DNA of 64,000 nt from Moorena sp. SIOASIH (GTDB lineage: Bacteria; Cyanobacteriota; Cyanobacteriia; Cyanobacteriales; Coleofasciculaceae), in NCBI RefSeq assembly GCF_010671925.1, contig NZ_JAAHIH010000006.1, positions 806,001 through 870,000 of the forward strand, in the 5' to 3' direction. A model generated the notes under the pieces. That model saw only the letters and a program-made list of their open reading frames with translations. It did no database searches and was not told the DNA's origin. The position numbers were made by a program, and so were the translations under genes. Shown piece after piece: positions 28,301 through 36,638 of the stretch; positions within the stretch are counted from its first letter, which is position 1; each line of letters starts with the position of its first letter.

Positions 28301-29406
28301 AAGCCCTGCCGGTACCCAGTGTTTTTAAACAACCAGAAACTAGTGAACCACCTTGCACTAAGACAGAACAGCAATTGGCAAGCCTATGGTCTGAGATCCT
28401 TGATATAGAGACCCCCACGCGGGAGAATAATTTCTTTGATCTAGGTGGAAACTCTTTTGGAGCTGTACGCCTAACCGCTGCTATCAGTGATATTTTCGGA
28501 GTCGAACTTCCCGTGACTACACTTTTACAACATCCAACCTTGGAAAAACTTGCAGAATTAATTGATCTCAAAAATTATAGTAGTTCGGAGGACTCTTGGT
28601 CTCATGTAATTCCTATTGCCGGTCAAGAACCTAGTCCAAAAACCTTTTTCTTTCATCCATCTGGTGGAGGAATCTTATGTTATAGTATATTAGGACAGCT
28701 TTTGTCCAAACAATTACAGCTTTTTGGTATTCAGGCACAATCTGCAAATCCAGACAATTTAATCCATTCGATCCCTGAAATGGTTGATGTCTATCTACGA
28801 GAGATTATTGCTGTACAACCTGCAGGTCCTTATCGTTTAGGCGGATGGTCAATGGGCGGAGTTATTGCCTATTCTGTTGCTCAAAATCTAATTCTGCAGG
28901 GGTTTGAAGTAGAAAGTCTGATATTAATTGATAGTCCTGCGCCATTAAGCCGTAACACTTGTGGATTTGAACAACTTGTTAATTGGTTTATATCCGATCT
29001 GGCTGAATCAAGTCGGCCCTTAGATCTGAGTTGTCTGCAAGGTAGGAAATCACAAGATTTATTTCTTGAAGCATTGTGCGAAGCGCAACAGCAGGGTTTG
29101 ATAAAATCTGGAAATATAGAGAATTTGCGCTCTCTTTTCAATGTTTTTAAAGCTAATATCAACGCTCTTCATCAATATCAGGCTTTGCCTATGACACAAA
29201 ATATTCCTTGTCTCGTTGTCATGGCTACACAAAATATTCAAGAGCGTGTAGCTAGTGAGTCTCTGGAAATATGGCGTTCATTATTACCTAAAACAACTTC
29301 TTTTCATGAATTAGTAGGGAATCACTATTCCCTCTTAAAGCAACCCACAGTCAGTAAATTAGCGCGGTTAATACAAGAACACTTTGTTAATACAGGAACC
29401 CTGTAA
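25384..29406 (+). CDS. Single-module NRPS, Cy-A(Cys)-PCP-TE
   Basis: The synthetase is 1340 residues long. Residues 20-450 form a condensation domain of the heterocyclisation type: the active motif reads D153LLFLD158GTS161 (DxxxxDxxS) instead of HHxxxDG. Residues 480-960 form the adenylation domain, with FTSGSTGQPKG at about 630 and SFDLSVYD at about 675. The specificity residues read D-L-Y-N-M-S-L-I-W-K, one change from the known cysteine code DLYNLSLIWK. The PCP carries Ser1024 in LGGNSF, and the thioesterase has Ser1156 in GGWSMGG with a terminal His in GNHYSLL. The expected reaction is condensation of an ACP-bound acyl group with cysteine, cyclisation to a 2-substituted thiazoline carboxylate, and TE release. 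No oxidase or methyltransferase domain is embedded. Confidence 0.9.
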   Translation: MTSTIIKPTNKTSESIPNNFSEIAHLSPLQRAYFIGQNPDFDIHVHPHLYLEFELENLDAQALKHALNNLLARHCMLRASVSPTGQISVVETIPDSEIPEQDLRHLNKEETASHLEQIRERLYRADLKTDSPPNINIEITRLSERALVHINLDLLFLDGTSVRTVLHELSQIYANPEQILPQKTFDLYHYEVYRQQKQTSDRYQRTKEYWFKRLQTLSRGPILPVKSSPPEPRRSQLVRRKHVLSASQWKIITKRAKKQEINPTTLLLTAFSLIVAYWSKYQRFSLTMMVQNREREFGDLSGVVGNFASTVLVEIDCSKPQPFEQQALDVHHQVFRDVARSMVCGLDVLQERNRQDGSSFYAASPVAFVSMLNDSDEKVLPGIFQLEGEKVVFCGLETPQVLLDHQAISRPDGGVSLIWDAMDSVFEDGVVEDMFNAYVSLISSLIKDERAWKQSNFDFRSEKQQICHQEYNAVQAPLLKQCLHEYLYQQVEQLSDRPLIIDPRRTFSYKEAATLSNRIAWTLRKKYKVKPNELIAVYVSKGWEQVIAAQAIIAAGAAYVPIDPNFPENRKLNIFERCSCQLVLTSSSYINDSCLSGIEKIAIDRTTDLVAECSNLPRAQSPEDLAYVIFTSGSTGQPKGVKLDNLGPINTIEDINRRFQIDSEDVILGISELSFDLSVYDIFGCIAAGATLVLPPPGANREPAICAQLCEKHKVTIWNSVPALAQLMAEYLETNSSTLNLPIRLFMMSGDWIPIQLPERLKGLFSAQIVSLGGATEGSIWSIYYNIEQIDPDWKSIPYGYPLTNQEFYVFDGKMQPRPDNVPGELYIGGVGVAQGYWKDPEKTAHSFVKDPISKERIYRTGDWGVRRPSGYIEFLGREDGQVKLRGYRIELGEIESVLQKHPSVVNAAVKVIGDRPQDSYLAAYIIAQDKNQHEWQKLQTYTANFLPEYMVPTRFVFLEQFPLGATGKVNRKALPVPSVFKQPETSEPPCTKTEQQLASLWSEILDIETPTRENNFFDLGGNSFGAVRLTAAISDIFGVELPVTTLLQHPTLEKLAELIDLKNYSSSEDSWSHVIPIAGQEPSPKTFFFHPSGGGILCYSILGQLLSKQLQLFGIQAQSANPDNLIHSIPEMVDVYLREIIAVQPAGPYRLGGWSMGGVIAYSVAQNLILQGFEVESLILIDSPAPLSRNTCGFEQLVNWFISDLAESSRPLDLSCLQGRKSQDLFLEALCEAQQQGLIKSGNIENLRSLFNVFKANINALHQYQALPMTQNIPCLVVMATQNIQERVASESLEIWRSLLPKTTSFHELVGNHYSLLKQPTVSKLARLIQEHFVNTGTL

Positions 29407-29457
29407 GGATAATGCGCTAATGGAATTGAACATTTTCCTGACGTAGAAACCGATTAG

Positions 29458-29532
29458 GAATGCCAATTTTATTCTTGATTGACCTAGATTGCTATAAAAA
29501 AGCTAATCAAAAGCTAATCAAAATTGGCATTC
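29458..29532. promoter_or_regulatory. 13-bp inverted repeat between the NRPS and diiron genes
   Basis: GAATGCCAATTTT (29458-29470) and its exact complement AAAATTGGCATTC (29520-29532) flank 49 bases that include a direct repeat, AAGCTAATCA twice. It could be an operator pair, an attenuator hairpin or a REP relic. It lies in the 200-bp gap between the NRPS stop and the oxygenase start. Confidence 0.5.
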
Positions 29533-29607
29533 TAGCATAGCAGGTACGGAAGAACCAAAAGTTGATCTTGCCAAAAAATCCAACAAAAAATACAAAAGGA
29601 CAAACCT

Positions 29608-30519
29608 ATGAATGAATTAGTGCTTACCAAAGATACAACTAAGTTTGTAAAAACTCTCAATAAGCTCATTAGCCAAACTAATGCTGATACTTATGATCCA
29701 TTCAAGGAACTGGTTTGGCCTGAATATATAGAGGGTGGCAAATTATGGATGTCCCTTGACCTGATGTCGATCCACGGAACTCGCTTCGAGGATGAGCTTT
29801 CTCAGGAGCAGTTAATTGAGCTAAGCAAATGGGAATTTATCAATTTTTGCAGTTTGAATGTTACTGGTATCCGCGAGTTGTTAGTAGAAATGACAAGTAG
29901 ACTACATACAGTAGGTTTTGAAATATTGTCAGAATACTTGCACTGTTTGATTGCAGAAGAAAATGAACATATGTGGTATTTTTCTAAGTTTTGTTTGCAA
30001 TATGGCGGCAAGATTTATCCTGATCGAGCTTTAGCTATTGCCAGCTTACCAGAAGCGGATATAGCTAACTTCATGCTCTTTACTCGCATTCTAATTTTTG
30101 AAGAAATTGTTGATTTTTATAATCGCAAAATGGGTAAAGACCAAACCTTACCAAAATTCATTCAGGACATTAACTGGCTTCATCACTCCGACGAAGGCAG
30201 GCACATTACATACGGTCGTCAATATATTGAATTGGTCTTTCAGCAGTTAAAAGACAAATATCCAGAGCAGAGAATTTTAGAAGTTCAGAACGCTGTTAGT
30301 GGTTTTATGAAACTTGCTGTGCAAAAGCTCTATCGGCGGGAAATATACATCGATGCGAATCTTGAAAAACCAGGTCGTATGCGCAAAGAATTGCTGGCAC
30401 ATCCAGTCCGCCAGCAATTCAATGACGAGTTACTAAGTAGTACAACTAAGTTTTTCACCAGAATAGGTTTATTCTCAAATAAAAGTGTATTTTCTGAAGC
30501 AGAGCTAGTTGTAAATTAG
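29608..30519 (+). CDS. AurF-like diiron oxygenase, intact copy
   Basis: This 303-residue helical protein has the ligand pattern of the AurF/CmlI non-haem diiron N-oxygenases. Candidate ligands are E90, E118-x-x-H121 (AEENEHMWYF), E165/E166 (LIFEEIVDFY) and H192-x3-E196-x2-H199 (LHHSDEGRHI). The spacing of the last triad equals that of AurF (H223, E227, H230). AurF and CmlI oxidise aryl-amines to nitro groups; other family members hydroxylate amines or C-H bonds. In this cluster it may oxidise the amine left by the decarboxylase or the thiazoline. A second copy 98-99 percent identical lies at 32841 but has a nonsense codon, so this is probably the functional gene. Confidence 0.82.
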   Translation: MNELVLTKDTTKFVKTLNKLISQTNADTYDPFKELVWPEYIEGGKLWMSLDLMSIHGTRFEDELSQEQLIELSKWEFINFCSLNVTGIRELLVEMTSRLHTVGFEILSEYLHCLIAEENEHMWYFSKFCLQYGGKIYPDRALAIASLPEADIANFMLFTRILIFEEIVDFYNRKMGKDQTLPKFIQDINWLHHSDEGRHITYGRQYIELVFQQLKDKYPEQRILEVQNAVSGFMKLAVQKLYRREIYIDANLEKPGRMRKELLAHPVRQQFNDELLSSTTKFFTRIGLFSNKSVFSEAELVVN

Positions 30520-30578
30520 CCTCTTAAAGTTCACAAGTTAAACACACTAAAAAATCCTTGGTCACAAGTTGAGGTATC

Positions 30579-32705
30579 ATGATTTTAATCAATGAAGTTT
30601 TTAACGAAGAATTCTACTTGGAGATTAATCCTGAGGCTAGGGAATCGGTTGATCAGGGAGAATTTACCAGTGGACTTAAACACTTTCTTAATGAAGGAAT
30701 TGATCAAGGTTTGCAATTCTCACCATTTATCGACTTAGATTACTATAAACGAGTTGCTAATCCGGATCTCTCCAACCTCACCAATCGTGAAGCCTTAGAC
30801 CACTTGTTTGAAGTGGGCATAGAAGAAGGTCGTTTATTTTCACCGTTTGTTGACCTGGAATTTTACAAAGACGCTAATCCTGATCTTGCCGATCTTAGCA
30901 ATTCTGAGGCTTTGCTCCATCTTCAAGACATAGGCTTGGAAGATGGACGTCAGTTTGCTTCGTTTGTTGACCTCGAAGAATATCGTTCTTTTAATCCGGA
31001 GCTTGCCACTCAAAGCTTGACCAATGCCTTCATTAATCTAGTTACAGAATTCGCACCTGAAGATGAAGGGCGAATTCAATTTCCATTGAATGCAGCTCGC
31101 ACCTCCTTTACAGATGAGGTGGACATTGTCACACAGGAAATGCTTTCTGGTTCAGGTAATGCTGAAATAACATACTCCAAGTTAGCTAATACAGTGACTA
31201 TGGATTTTGATTTTACAGGGCTTCCCTACAGGTTAGACATTACACGACCAGAGAACGTCTCAACACCTTATAATCAATTTCCTATATCTGTAGAAAACGG
31301 AAAGTGGCAAATTTTAGTCCTAACGAATCTAAACAATATCCAGACTACTTTTTGGTATGATGGTCAAGATGGTCAGCTCATTGGCAACGAATTTGACGTT
31401 TTTGATATTCCTCCAGATCATGATTCTCCCCTCGACATCAATAATGATGGAGTAGAGGACACGCCAGTCTTACTTCCTACATCAAAATTGGTTTTCACTC
31501 CCATATTTGAAGGTAATCCAGACGGTACAGCTAATGTTACCTTAGAGTTTGCTTACGATCAAATCCTTGATGAGCAAGGAAAAGGCGGAACATTTTTCAC
31601 TTTCGTGCCCTACAATATCAACAAGCCGGATGAAATTGGAATCTATTATACACAAGGCGGTTTGCCAATATCAGAAGCACCAAGTTGGGATGATGTTTTA
31701 GAGACTATTCGTAATGGAGGACCTGGCTTTAGCATAGGTCTTGCCCTGGTTCCCGATCCCAAACCTGATTATCTCGCGTCCCGCAGTTCTCTCATGATTG
31801 GGTACACTGCTTTTTATCCTGATGTTATCCCAGAGGGAGTAATATTTGAACCTATCTTAAATTTATACAGGTCTACGGAAGTAAATGATTTAAGCACCAA
31901 CATTAATGAGCCTTCACCAGCAAGACTAGCAGCTATCAAAGCAGAAACTGAAGCTGTTTTTGGGACTTTAAATGGTGATGTGTTTGACGCTGTAGATTCA
32001 AGAGACGAGTTTGATGGGAATCACGATCTTCTCTTCACAGGAGAAGGCGATGATTTAGTCGATGCTAGCCAAGCTAGTGCACCTATGTTTCCCAGTACTG
32101 TTGGCAATAATCGCATATTTGCAGGTTCTGGAAGAGACGAGCTATTTGCTGGAAGCAATGACCGTCTCTCTGGGGGTAGAGATAATGATATTCTAGATGC
32201 TTCATTAGGAGCAGGAAATAATCGGCTTTATGGAGGTGAGGGAGATGACTTACTTTTTGCAGGAATAGATGATCGCTTGTTTGGCGGGCATGGTAATGAT
32301 CAACTCGATAGCAGCCTTGGTAGAGGCAACAACCGCCTTTATGGTCAAGAAGGCGATGACATTTTTATTGCCGGTAGTGATGATAAATTTTTTGGAGGCG
32401 ATGGAGACGATACTTTTTTTGTCACCGACGGTAATAACAATATCTTCACTGGAGGTTCAGGAAATGATTCATTCTGGATAGTTACTACTGAATTTCTCAC
32501 TTATCCAAACACTATTACCGATTTTGAAGTGGGTGTGGATGTTATTGGTATCGGTGGTATTGAAGCATATTCAATTGAGGACATAGTGCTAAGTCAAGTA
32601 CATGATGATACTGTGATTTCTTTCTCTGACTTCGAGATAGCCATACTTCAAAACACAGAAGTTAGTGCCTTAAAAGCAGCAGAAAATGCTTTTATCTTTG
32701 CTTAA
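30579..32705 (+). CDS. RTX-type calcium-binding secreted protein
   Basis: This 708-residue acidic protein has no classical signal peptide. Residues 1-150 hold three or four 45-residue repeats (FVDLEFYKDANPDLADLSNSEALLHLQDIGLEDGRQF), common at the N-terminus of cyanobacterial exoproteins. The middle is a beta-rich domain of unknown function. Residues 465-640 carry hemolysin-type nonapeptide repeats (GGEGDDLLF, GGHGNDQLD, GGDGDDTFF) that bind Ca2+ in a beta-roll. The end resembles the C-terminal signal used by type I secretion. No type I ABC exporter is nearby. It sits between two near-identical oxygenase copies, which is odd for a biosynthetic operon and suggests insertion or duplication around it. 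Confidence 0.8.
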   Translation: MILINEVFNEEFYLEINPEARESVDQGEFTSGLKHFLNEGIDQGLQFSPFIDLDYYKRVANPDLSNLTNREALDHLFEVGIEEGRLFSPFVDLEFYKDANPDLADLSNSEALLHLQDIGLEDGRQFASFVDLEEYRSFNPELATQSLTNAFINLVTEFAPEDEGRIQFPLNAARTSFTDEVDIVTQEMLSGSGNAEITYSKLANTVTMDFDFTGLPYRLDITRPENVSTPYNQFPISVENGKWQILVLTNLNNIQTTFWYDGQDGQLIGNEFDVFDIPPDHDSPLDINNDGVEDTPVLLPTSKLVFTPIFEGNPDGTANVTLEFAYDQILDEQGKGGTFFTFVPYNINKPDEIGIYYTQGGLPISEAPSWDDVLETIRNGGPGFSIGLALVPDPKPDYLASRSSLMIGYTAFYPDVIPEGVIFEPILNLYRSTEVNDLSTNINEPSPARLAAIKAETEAVFGTLNGDVFDAVDSRDEFDGNHDLLFTGEGDDLVDASQASAPMFPSTVGNNRIFAGSGRDELFAGSNDRLSGGRDNDILDASLGAGNNRLYGGEGDDLLFAGIDDRLFGGHGNDQLDSSLGRGNNRLYGQEGDDIFIAGSDDKFFGGDGDDTFFVTDGNNNIFTGGSGNDSFWIVTTEFLTYPNTITDFEVGVDVIGIGGIEAYSIEDIVLSQVHDDTVISFSDFEIAILQNTEVSALKAAENAFIFA

Positions 32706-32840
32706 GCCAAGGTTTCAAATACGGCGGAGTTATTATGATTAGTTCTGTCGTTTTGGATAAGCTGTAAATAAAAATAATACTTTAAAGTTTTATATTACAA
32801 CAAAATCAAACAGACAAAAAAAATACAGAAAGATAAACTC

Positions 32841-33752
32841 ATGAACGAATTAGTGCTTACCAAAGATACAACTAAGTTTGTAAAAACTCTCAATAAGCTC
32901 ATTAGCCAAACTAATGCTGATACTTATGATCCATTCAAGGAACTTGTTTGGCCTGAATATATAGAGGGTGGCAAATTATGGATGTCCCTTGACCTGATGT
33001 CGATCCACGGAACTCGCTTTGAGGATGAGCTTTCTCAGGAGCAGTTAATTGAGCTAAGCAAATGGGAATTTATCAATTTTTGCAGTTTGAATGTTACCGG
33101 TATCCGCGAGTTGTTAGTAGAAATGACAGGTAGACTACATACAGTAGGTTTTGAAATATTGTCAGAATACTTGCATTGTTTGATTGCAGAAGAAAATGAA
33201 CATATGTGGTATTTTTCTAAGTTTTGTTTGCAATATGGCGGCAAGATTTATCCTGATCGAGCTTTAGCTATTGCCAGCTTACCAGAAGCGGATATAGCTA
33301 ACTTCATGCTCTTTACTCGCATTCTAATTTTTGAAGAAATTGTTGATTTTTATAATCGCAAAATGGGTAAAGACCAAACCTTACCAAAATTCATTCAGGA
33401 CATTAACTGGCTTCATCACTCCGACGAAGGCAGGCACATTACATACGGTCGTCAATATATTGAATTGGTCTTTCAGCAGTTAAAAGACAAATATCCAGAG
33501 CAGCGAATTTTAGAAGTTTAGAACGCTGTTAGTGGTTTTATGAAACTTGCTGTGCAAAAGCTCTATCGGCGGGAAATCTACATCGATGCGAATCTTGAAA
33601 AACCAGGTCGTATGCGCAAAGAATTGCTGGCACATCCAGTCCGCCAGCAATTCAATGACCAGTTACTAAGTAGTACAACTAAGTTTTTCACCAGAATAGG
33701 TTTATTCTCAAATAAAAGTGTATCTTCTGAAGCAGAGCTAGTTGTAAATTAG
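32841..33752 (+). pseudogene. AurF-like diiron oxygenase, second copy with nonsense codon
   Basis: This is a duplicate of 29608-30519. About 11 substitutions were counted over 912 bp, several of them silent. At 33519-33521 a CAG Gln codon has become TAG, so translation stops after residue 226 (QRILEV). The remaining 70 codons (33540-33752) stay open. All predicted iron ligands, up to H199, lie before the stop, so a truncated protein might still fold, but the lost C-terminal helices make it likely inactive. About 40 bp of upstream leader (AAAAAATACA..) is duplicated too. A sequencing error or natural readthrough cannot be excluded. Confidence 0.85.
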
Positions 33753-33890
33753 CCCTCTTAAAGTTCAAAGATTAAACATACTCAAATACACTCACAAATC
33801 ATCTAACGGGACTTTGGTCTGAAAGTCTTGCCAGGAAAATAATTTTCCAAGTCCCACTAGGGTTACTGAATTAATTACAGGGAGGTAATA

Positions 33891-34406
33891 ATGACTTTAG
33901 AAGCTGAGACCATATTGGAACAAATCAGACAGTCTATAGGTATAGTACCAAACGCACTTCAGGCTATGTCCGAAGAACCATCACTCTTAAAAGCCTATAC
34001 AGAACTTGAAGCACTTTTAACGCATTGCAGTCTGAGCAATGTGGAACAAGAGCTTGTTATCTTAACTATCTCCGTGGCAAATGAATGTGAATACTGCGTT
34101 GCTGCTCATAGCGTAGCATCCAAAAAAATTAGTGCAGATCAGATTCATTTACTCCGTAATCATCAACCATTGAGTGACTCAAAATTGCAGGTCTTAAGAG
34201 AAACCACTGAAGGAATGGTTCATCAGCGCGGACACCTGTCGGAGCAGGAGATATCAAAGTTTATTGAAGCTGGATACACTCATTCGCAATTATTAGCTAT
34301 TGTTCTAATTATTGCTTTTAAAATTTTAACTAACTACAGCAACCATATTAATCATCCAGATTTAGATAATGTGTTTATGGATCAAAAATGGCAAGTAACA
34401 GCATAA
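33891..34406 (+). CDS. AhpD-like / carboxymuconolactone decarboxylase family protein
   Basis: This 171-residue helical protein has the AhpD redox motif CEYCVAAH (Cys-x-x-Cys-x-x-x-His). It is preceded by the usual LSNVEQELVILTISVANE and followed by ILIIAFKILTNYSNHI, the CMD-family pattern. AhpD proteins reduce peroxides or disulfides through the Cys pair. In this cluster it might recycle or protect the diiron enzyme or act on a thiol or peroxide intermediate; this is inference. A strong ribosome binding site (GGGAGGTAATA) precedes the ATG. Its 3' end overlaps the transporter start by 19 bases. Confidence 0.85.
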   Translation: MTLEAETILEQIRQSIGIVPNALQAMSEEPSLLKAYTELEALLTHCSLSNVEQELVILTISVANECEYCVAAHSVASKKISADQIHLLRNHQPLSDSKLQVLRETTEGMVHQRGHLSEQEISKFIEAGYTHSQLLAIVLIIAFKILTNYSNHINHPDLDNVFMDQKWQVTA

Positions 34407-35527
34407 CACTGTGGCAAGCTAGGATATTAGGTGGTGGAGCAATATTAGTTGGTGTTGGTATCTCCCGCATGGCTTTTACGCCCCTAGCAGCTTTGGCAGT
34501 TAGTCAAGGATTATGGCCAACTAATGCGCCCAGTAAAATTGGTGCGTTTTTACTGGTAGGTTATGCTGCTGGTGCCGTGGTAGCACCTTGGTTGCTTAGA
34601 AAGCTAGGAGCAAGCCAGTTACTACAATTAGGTCTGCTTTTTAGTACCACATGCTTAATTCTTGAATCGGTATATCAAAAAAATGTTGGAGTGTGGCTTT
34701 TAACTCGTAGCATTTTTGGTTTTTTCGGTGCTTGTTTAATGGTTTGCGGGCCTATTGTAGCATTGAGCGTTGGCACTTCAAGAGAACGACATAACACTCA
34801 AATTTGGACATTCAGTGGTATTGGTTTAGGAGCTTGTCTCTCTGCAAGCATGCTTGAGCTACGGGCAGAATTAATAAATTTGCTTGTGCCAATTATGCTA
34901 TTTTGTCTCTTGCTTTTTTTAGTGAGTATACTATGGTTTAAAATGCGAACAAAGCTAGAGGCAAAGCATAATTTTTTAAGGTTTTCGCTTCCGTTACCTC
35001 TGATTGTCGCTTACGGTTTGTACGCAATTGCCTATATTCCCGCAACGGTCTACTTAAGTGATTACGTCAGCAACGAGCTTGGTTTACCCGTCGGGAATAA
35101 GTTGTGGCAATTGTTTGGGTTAGGGGCGATCCTCAGTCCGTGGTTGGCAACTACGTTATCCAAAAAAATCGGTTCGCCAATTACCTTAAATATCACTTAT
35201 ATCTTGCAAACCTTAGCCTTTTTAGTACTTGCCTTTAGTAAGCAAATTGAGTTATTAGCCATCGGCTCTACAATCACTGGTGCTTGTGTTCCTGCGGTAG
35301 TTCTCTTAACGGCAGCAGAACTTCGTCGAACTCTAAAGACCAATTATTTTCCGTCTGCCTGGTCATTTGCAACATTAGTTTTTGCTTGTGCACAATCTGC
35401 GGGTGCTATAATCTTTGCACTCTGTTTCCAATTAATTGAAACCTATCAACCGATTTTTTGGGCAGGGACTTTGCTGTTGATTCCTGCTTGCTACCTGGCT
35501 TTAAAGCATAGTAAAAGTGTATCATAA
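34388..35527 (+). CDS. MFS transporter, YbfB/YjiJ type
   Basis: This 379-residue protein has about 12 hydrophobic helices. The N-terminus (GGGAILVGVGISRMAFTPLAALAV) matches the start of the YbfB/YjiJ branch of the major facilitator superfamily, with the G-x-x-R-x-x-(Y/F)TP motif in helix 1. It lies in the peptide cluster, overlapping the AhpD-like gene, so it is a good candidate for the product exporter or a self-resistance pump. Substrate and direction of transport cannot be read from sequence. Confidence 0.85.
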   Translation: MASNSITLWQARILGGGAILVGVGISRMAFTPLAALAVSQGLWPTNAPSKIGAFLLVGYAAGAVVAPWLLRKLGASQLLQLGLLFSTTCLILESVYQKNVGVWLLTRSIFGFFGACLMVCGPIVALSVGTSRERHNTQIWTFSGIGLGACLSASMLELRAELINLLVPIMLFCLLLFLVSILWFKMRTKLEAKHNFLRFSLPLPLIVAYGLYAIAYIPATVYLSDYVSNELGLPVGNKLWQLFGLGAILSPWLATTLSKKIGSPITLNITYILQTLAFLVLAFSKQIELLAIGSTITGACVPAVVLLTAAELRRTLKTNYFPSAWSFATLVFACAQSAGAIIFALCFQLIETYQPIFWAGTLLLIPACYLALKHSKSVS

Positions 35528-35557
35528 AGATGTATTAGTTTCGGAAAAGGAGTTTTG

Positions 35558-36067
35558 ATGGAAAATATTACTATTACGCATTTAGAAGACACTATCTATG
35601 GGCGTAACTCTAGAGATTTACGACAAACAGCTCTGAAAAATAGTCGAGAAGGGGCATATGCAGCACTCGAAACATTTTATCACAGCTTTAATCAACGCTC
35701 CCTTCAAGTATTAGAAAGAGTATGGACACCAAACGATTTAATTCAGTTAAATAATCCATTAGGTGGTATTGAGCGTGGATATAAGCCTATAAAAGATTTA
35801 TATCAACGCATTTTTGAAGGTTCAGCTAAGGTCTGGGTCGAATTTTACGATATTGTTGAATATTTCGACAACAATACGGCAATTTTTGCAGGTCGCGAAC
35901 GTGGTGAATTTGAACTGGGTGATATCACAATACCACTTGATATTCGTACCACACGTATTTTCCATTATCTTGGTAGCGATTTAGGCTGGCGACAAACTCA
36001 TCACCACGGTTCCATTGATGAGCCAAATTTACTTCAGCAATATCAAAACGCTGTCAAAGGAAATTAA
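35558..36067 (+). CDS. NTF2-like (SnoaL-type) protein
   Basis: This 169-residue protein has the cone-shaped NTF2-like fold pattern: a helix with ALETFYHSFNQRSLQVLERVWTPND, then ..GIERGYKPIKDLYQRIFEG.., beta strands VWVEFYDIVEYFDNNTAIFAGRERGEF, and WRQTHHHGS near the end. Family members act as isomerases, dehydratases or simple binding pockets. The triple His end is notable. AAAAGGAG precedes the ATG at 35558; an in-frame TTG lies one codon upstream. It is the last gene of the cluster, 30 bp after the transporter. Confidence 0.75.
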   Translation: MENITITHLEDTIYGRNSRDLRQTALKNSREGAYAALETFYHSFNQRSLQVLERVWTPNDLIQLNNPLGGIERGYKPIKDLYQRIFEGSAKVWVEFYDIVEYFDNNTAIFAGRERGEFELGDITIPLDIRTTRIFHYLGSDLGWRQTHHHGSIDEPNLLQQYQNAVKGN

Positions 36068-36326
36068 GATTCCTGCTCAGGAAGGCAAGGCTGGTCACAG
36101 ACCTTTGACACTCCCCTGTTCCCTTGCTGCATCGCTTTATATAGCGTTTTCTAGTCTAATGAGGTACACAAGTTTTTTCCCTCTTCCCTCTTCCCTCTTC
36201 CCTGCTCCCTGCTCCGAAGTCCCTGCTCCCTAAAACCCAAAAATTTGTACCTCACCTAATTTAAAACCGCTATATTCCTCTTCTGTCACTCTCCGAGAAG
36301 TAAAATAAGAGAATAAACAGATTGGG
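36068..36326. repeat. Repeat-rich gap after the peptide cluster
   Basis: No gene was seen. The gap contains CTTCCCT/CTCCCTG heptamers (36178-36232) inside the recurrent block GAGGTACA...TTTGTACCTCACC, which also occurs around 8700, 56070 and 59040-59155. Confidence 0.6.
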
Positions 36327-36493
36327 GGCGTTGCTTAATAATAGAATGAATTTAAGAGTAGGTGCGCGCCTCCTAGGGCGAGTAAATCGCCCTTGGGTCG
36401 CACCTGTGGAATGGGTATCTTCCCCGTTCCTGATTTTTTCGGGTGGGCAGGATGCCCACCCTACTCCTATTCATTCGAAGATTCAGCAACGCC
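36327..36493 (+). mobile_element. MITE-like element, right of the peptide cluster
   Basis: The element begins GGCGTTGCTTAATAATAG and ends ATTCAGCAACGCC, giving imperfect terminal inverted repeats. It carries an internal GGTGCGCGCC...GGGTCGCACC segment and GTGGAATGGGTATCTTCC. It is homologous to 21922-22028 in inverted orientation, but longer by the internal segment. Confidence 0.7.
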
Positions 36494-36638
36494 CAACTGA
36501 AAGCCTACACTCCCCTAAGGACTCGTGTAAAAATAACCTGAACAGTTTTTTTGCTGGAAGCTATATCTCACAATTTATTCTAGATAAAATTTGTACAACT
36601 TATTTTTACATGGCTCCTAACGGGTGAGTGTAGGATGG

